Below are positions 60,616 to 64,000 of a stretch of 64,000 nucleotides of DNA, one piece after another; within the stretch, counting starts at the first letter, position 1, and the number at the start of each line of letters is the position of its first letter. The stretch lies in NCBI RefSeq assembly GCF_004365175.1, contig NZ_SOCE01000001.1, positions 1,971,154-2,035,153 of the forward strand, read 5' to 3'. Below the pieces are notes generated by a model. It was not told the DNA's origin. It saw nothing but the letters and a program-made list of their open reading frames with translations, and made no database searches. Origin of the DNA: Kribbella voronezhensis. GTDB taxonomy: Bacteria > Actinomycetota > Actinomycetes > Propionibacteriales > Kribbellaceae. The position numbers and the translations under genes were made by a program.

Positions 60616-61902
60616 ATGTCGGGTGCTGAGGGCAACGGGTTCGGGCGGCGGCGGTTCCTGGCCGTGGGTGGTGGGCTGGCCGCGCTGGCGGTGACCGGCT
60701 GCGGGTCGAACACGGGCCGAGCGTCGTCGGGCAGTTCGAGCGGCGGCAAACCCACGCTCTCACAGTGGTACCACCAGTACGGCGAGCCCGGGACCCAGCA
60801 GGCCGTTCAGAAGTACGCCAAGGAGTACCCCGACGCGACCGTGACCGTGCAGTGGTCGCCGGGCGACTACGACAAGAAGACCGCCTCGGCCCTGCTGACC
60901 GACGGCGGCCCGGACGTTTTCGAGTACGGCAACGGCCCGAGCATCGACATGATCAAGGGCGGCCAGGTCGTCGATCTGTCCGACCTGCTCGGCGACGCGA
61001 AGAGCGACTTCACTCCCTCGCTGATCTCCCGGCTGACCTACCAGGGCAAGCTGTACGGGATCCCGCAGGTCACCGACATGCAACTGCTCGTCTACCGCAA
61101 GAGCGTGCTGTCGGCGGCGGGCGTCCAGCCGCCGCAGACGGTCGACGAGTTGCTGGCAGCGGCCAAGAAGCTCACCACCGACAAGATGAAGGGACTGTTC
61201 GTCGGCAACGACGGCGGCGTCGGCATCCTCGGCGGTCCGGCGCTGTGGTCGGCAGGGCTCGACTACCTGAAGGACGACAACACCTTCGGGTTCGACGACC
61301 CGGCCGCGGTCGAGTCGCTGCGCAAGCTGCGCGAGCTGTTCACGTCGAAGTCCTTGCTGCTCGGCGCACCCACCGACTGGTCGGACCCGTCGGCGTTCAC
61401 CCAGGGCCTGACCGCGATGCAGTTCACCGGCCTGTGGACGTTCCCGCAGATCCAGAAGGCGCTCGGCGACGACTTCGGCGTACTGCCCTGGCCCAAGCTG
61501 AATGCGACCACCGGTGCTCCCAGCGTGCCGGTCGGGGCCTACGCGTCCTCGGTCAGTGCCAAGTCGAAGAACGTCGACGCGGCGAAGAAGTTCGTCAAGT
61601 GGCTGTGGGTGGACCAGACCGACAAGCAACTCGACTGGGCCCAGTCGTACGGCTTCCACATCCCGGCCCGCAAGAGCCTGATCGACAAGGCCGACAAGCT
61701 GAAGTCCGGTCCGGCCGCCGACGCGGCGAAGTTCGTCAACGAGAACGGGCACGCCCAGACCCCGCTGCTGTGGACCCCGAAGTCCGGTACGGCGTATTCC
61801 GACGCGCTCAACCGGATCATCAAGAGTGGCTCCGACCCGGCCACCGAGATCAAGGCCGTGAAGGCGGTCGTCGAGGCCGAGCTCAAGCGCATCGCGGGCT
61901 GA
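60616..61902 (+). CDS. CUT1-type sugar ABC transporter, substrate-binding lipoprotein
   Basis: A 428-residue family 1 solute-binding protein. The N-terminus has a twin-arginine motif GRRRFLAVGGG followed by a lipobox AVTGC (Cys near 29), pointing to Tat export and lipid anchoring. The mature part shows YAKEYPDATVTVQWSPGDYD, GGPDVFEYGNGPSIDMI and GKLYGIPQVTDMQLLVYRKS. The ATG at MSGAEGN has GGAGG in front; the GTG 15 bases earlier overlaps that ribosome site and is rejected. First gene of a binder-permease-permease operon without an ATPase. Confidence 0.92.
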   Translation: MSGAEGNGFGRRRFLAVGGGLAALAVTGCGSNTGRASSGSSSGGKPTLSQWYHQYGEPGTQQAVQKYAKEYPDATVTVQWSPGDYDKKTASALLTDGGPDVFEYGNGPSIDMIKGGQVVDLSDLLGDAKSDFTPSLISRLTYQGKLYGIPQVTDMQLLVYRKSVLSAAGVQPPQTVDELLAAAKKLTTDKMKGLFVGNDGGVGILGGPALWSAGLDYLKDDNTFGFDDPAAVESLRKLRELFTSKSLLLGAPTDWSDPSAFTQGLTAMQFTGLWTFPQIQKALGDDFGVLPWPKLNATTGAPSVPVGAYASSVSAKSKNVDAAKKFVKWLWVDQTDKQLDWAQSYGFHIPARKSLIDKADKLKSGPAADAAKFVNENGHAQTPLLWTPKSGTAYSDALNRIIKSGSDPATEIKAVKAVVEAELKRIAG

Positions 61903-62843
61903 TGTCGGTCTCCGCGCCGGCCCGGGGATCGATCACCACCAGGTTGCGGGGCCGCTATGACCGCAACCTGTGGTTCGCCGTCTTCGTCGGGCCGTTCGTG
62001 CTCGGCCTGCTGGTGTTCGTCTACATCCCGATCGTCTGGTCGGTGGTGCTGAGCTTCTTCGACGCGCACAACACCGTCACGCCGAGCAAGTTCGTTGGCC
62101 TGGGCAACTACTTGGACATGATCAGGGACGCGTCGTTCCGGTCCAGCCTGCTCACCTTCATCCTGTTCGCGCTGTTCATCGTGCCGACCACCTTCGTGGT
62201 GTCGCTCGGGCTGGCGCTGCTGGTGAACCGGGCCCGGTTCGCCCGGACCTTCTTCCGCTCGGTCTACTTCCTGCCGACCGCCTGCTCGTACGTCGTGGCG
62301 TCGTTGGTGTGGAAGTTGTCGATCTTCTCCGGCGTCCGCTTCGGCCTGATGAACACCGTGCTCGGCTGGTTCGGGATCGAGCCGATCGCGTGGCTCTCGG
62401 TCACCCAGCCGCCGTGGTACTGGCTGGTGATCGTGACGGCGCGGATGTGGTTGCAGGCCGGGTTCTACATGATCTTGTTCCTGGCCGGCCTGCAACGGAT
62501 CTCGCCGTCGCTGTACGAAGCCGCCGCGATCGACGGCGCCGGCGGCTGGAAGGTGCTCCGCTTCATCACGCTCCCCCAGCTGCGAGCCACCTCCACCGCA
62601 GTACTGCTGCTGTTGTTGATCAACGCGTTCCAGGCCTTCGACGAGTTCTACAACCTGCTGTCGAGCTCCGGCCAGTACCCGCCGTACGCGCGACCACCGC
62701 TGGTCTACCTGTACTACGCGGCGCTCGGGCAAGGCCAGGACTTCGGGCACGGCAGTGCGGGCGCCGTGGTCCTGACCCTGCTGATCGCCCTCATCGCGCT
62801 CGGCCAGAACCGCGTTCTCGGACTCGGCCGGAGGGAGGACTGA
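61902..62843 (+). CDS. CUT1-type sugar ABC transporter, permease (MalF-like)
   Basis: A 313-residue permease with six helices, starting GPFVLGLLVFVYIPIVWSVV for the first. The EAA loop reads PSLYEAAAIDGAGGWKVLRF followed by ITLPQLRATSTAVLLLLLIN. The start ATG overlaps the TGA of the binding-protein gene (TGATG), giving direct coupling. Together with the next gene it forms the pore of a sugar importer; the substrate is not evident because no hydrolase accompanies the operon within the window. Confidence 0.92.
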   Translation: MSVSAPARGSITTRLRGRYDRNLWFAVFVGPFVLGLLVFVYIPIVWSVVLSFFDAHNTVTPSKFVGLGNYLDMIRDASFRSSLLTFILFALFIVPTTFVVSLGLALLVNRARFARTFFRSVYFLPTACSYVVASLVWKLSIFSGVRFGLMNTVLGWFGIEPIAWLSVTQPPWYWLVIVTARMWLQAGFYMILFLAGLQRISPSLYEAAAIDGAGGWKVLRFITLPQLRATSTAVLLLLLINAFQAFDEFYNLLSSSGQYPPYARPPLVYLYYAALGQGQDFGHGSAGAVVLTLLIALIALGQNRVLGLGRRED

Positions 62844-62844
62844 G

Positions 62845-63693
62845 ATGGCGAACATCCAGCGCTCGGGATCCGACAAGGCCGGCTCGGTGATCCGGTACGT
62901 CGTGCTCGGCGTCGGCGCGGTCTTTTTTTTGCTGCCGTTCTACCTGCTGCTGCGCAACGGGTTGTCGACCGAGGCGGACATCACCTCGCCGACGTGGAAG
63001 CTGTTCCCGTCGACGTTGCACTGGAGCAACATCAGCGATCTGTTCAGCGACCCGGCCGTGCCGATGGCGCGGAGCCTGGTCAACTCGCTGGTGATCGCCG
63101 TGGTGCAGACCGTCGGCGTACTCGTCATCTCCGGGCTCGCGGGCTACGGGCTGGCCCGGATCCCTTTCAGGTATGCGAATGCGGTGTTCTACTTCATCGT
63201 CGCCACCTTGCTGATCCCGGCGGCCGTGACGTTCGTCCCGAGCTTCGTGCTGGTGTCCTCACTCGGCTGGGTGAGCACCTTGCGCGGCCTGATCGTGCCG
63301 GGGTTGTTCCAGGCTTTCGCGACGTTCCTGTTCCGTCAGTACTTCCTCAACTTCCCCCGAGAGCTGGAAGAGGCCGCCCAGCTCGACGGGACGGCGTACT
63401 GGGGAACGTTCTGGCGGATCGTGGTGCCGAACTCGGCCGGCTTCATCGCCGCGATCGGCACGATCACCTTCATCGGCTCGTGGAACGCCTTCCTCTGGCC
63501 GCTGGTGATCGCGCCGGACCAGAACTCCTGGACCGTGCAGATCGCTCTGTCCACCTTCCTCACCGCGCAGACGATCAACCTCCCCCAGTTGTTCATCGCG
63601 GCCAGCATCGCGATCCTGCCGCTCGTCGTGATGTTCGTCTTCCTGCAACGCTGGATCGTCGAAGGGGTGGAGCGCTCCGGCATCAGCGAATGA
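62845..63693 (+). CDS. CUT1-type sugar ABC transporter, permease (MalG-like)
   Basis: A 282-residue permease with six helices. The EAA loop is PRELEEAAQLDGTAYWGTFW and the C-terminus RWIVEGVERSGISE is typical of MalG-type subunits. A run of eight T in the gene (62922-62929, encoding Phe-Phe) is unusual in this DNA and could be a slippage point. It starts one base after the stop of the partner permease. The missing ATPase is presumably a shared MsiK-type protein. Confidence 0.92.
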   Translation: MANIQRSGSDKAGSVIRYVVLGVGAVFFLLPFYLLLRNGLSTEADITSPTWKLFPSTLHWSNISDLFSDPAVPMARSLVNSLVIAVVQTVGVLVISGLAGYGLARIPFRYANAVFYFIVATLLIPAAVTFVPSFVLVSSLGWVSTLRGLIVPGLFQAFATFLFRQYFLNFPRELEEAAQLDGTAYWGTFWRIVVPNSAGFIAAIGTITFIGSWNAFLWPLVIAPDQNSWTVQIALSTFLTAQTINLPQLFIAASIAILPLVVMFVFLQRWIVEGVERSGISE

Positions 63694-63717
63694 CCCCATG
63701 CCTGGACAGACTGAGGC

Positions 63718-64000
63718 ATGATCGACGAACTCCGTTCCACCATTACCGGTCCGGTCCTGACGCGCGGTGACGAAGGCTTCACAGAAGAGGTTGCCGCGCA
63801 CAACACGATCGCCGTCCACACCCCCGAGGTCGCCGTCGGCGCCGGCTCGGAGAGCGACGTCGCCGCGGCCGTCCGGGTCGCCGCGAAACACGCAGTACCG
63901 GTGCGCGTCCTTGCCACCGGCCACGGCACCACCGCTTCGACAGCGGTCACCGACGGCATCCTCGTCACCACCTCCCGTCTCAACGACCTCACGATCGACC
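63718..64000 (+). CDS. FAD-binding oxidoreductase, N-terminal part (BBE/PCMH type)
   Basis: The first 94 residues of a gene that runs out of the window: MIDELRSTITGPVLTRGDEG, later VAVGAGSESDVAAAVRVAAK and VRVLATGHGTTASTAVTDGI. This is the start of a PCMH/FAD_binding_4 domain; the GHG stretch is where berberine-bridge-type enzymes bind the flavin pyrophosphate. The His that many of these enzymes use for covalent flavin attachment would correspond to the GHG His here. It follows the importer operon by 24 bases and may be part of it, oxidising the imported compound (inference). Confidence 0.8.
   Translation, partial: MIDELRSTITGPVLTRGDEGFTEEVAAHNTIAVHTPEVAVGAGSESDVAAAVRVAAKHAVPVRVLATGHGTTASTAVTDGILVTTSRLNDLTID

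Overview
The window is high-GC DNA (roughly 70 percent by eye) with dense coding, many GTG starts and many ATGA or GTGA overlaps. It carries a tmRNA whose tag ends ALAA and families typical of actinobacteria: DUF3039, DUF1707, GAF-ANTAR, MmyB-type regulators and binding-protein sugar importers without their own ATPase. The gene mix suggests a soil actinomycete of the Nocardioidaceae/Kribbella type. The genus is inference, not something the sequence proves.

Layout. 0-10.5 kb: the start of an MFS exporter, a zinc-ribbon protein, a divergent SDR/regulator pair, a DExH helicase, a secreted beta-helix protein, a NarL-type two-component pair, DUF3039, and the overlapping malic enzyme-VanZ-YqgE operon. 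10.5-18.3 kb: a LacI regulator facing a ribose-type ABC importer, with matching candidate operators at both promoters, then a CoA-transferase and an alpha/beta hydrolase with an Ala/Glu repeat insert. 18.4-24.8 kb: a MerR regulator among two large, uncharacterised polytopic membrane proteins, then a Baeyer-Villiger-type monooxygenase divergent from a TetR regulator over a double operator. 25-34.5 kb: an IMPase-like protein lacking metal ligands, an EamA transporter, a GH18 chitinase with a ricin-type CBM, an ABC-2 exporter operon with its own two-component system, a sulfite-oxidase-like enzyme and a frameshifted DUF3592 gene.

34.6-45 kb: a DUF1707/membrane protein/multicopper oxidase operon, a second ABC-2 exporter, and a sugar importer coupled to a GH36 alpha-galactosidase. 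45-53 kb: two tandem nucleotidyltransferase-like proteins, a secreted SGNH hydrolase and an M4 metallopeptidase around a shared terminator, a PadR regulator with tandem operators followed by decayed DUF1048 genes, a GAF-ANTAR regulator and an ACT protein. 53-58 kb: the core ssrA-smpB-M23 hydrolase-ftsX-ftsE block (ribosome rescue and division-linked wall hydrolysis). 58-64 kb: small overlapping genes, a PfkB kinase, a secreted SH3-like protein, a third importer operon and the start of a flavoprotein oxidase.

How it fits together: much of the window is carbohydrate capture (chitinase, alpha-galactosidase, three sugar importers, PfkB kinase) plus secreted hydrolases, alongside conserved housekeeping genes. 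The two CUT1-type importers have no ATPase and presumably share one encoded elsewhere. No integrase, transposase, CRISPR array, phage module or biosynthetic cluster was seen. The best candidates for something undescribed are the MerR-linked membrane-protein locus, the nucleotidyltransferase pair, the altered IMPase, and several intergenic repeat structures.
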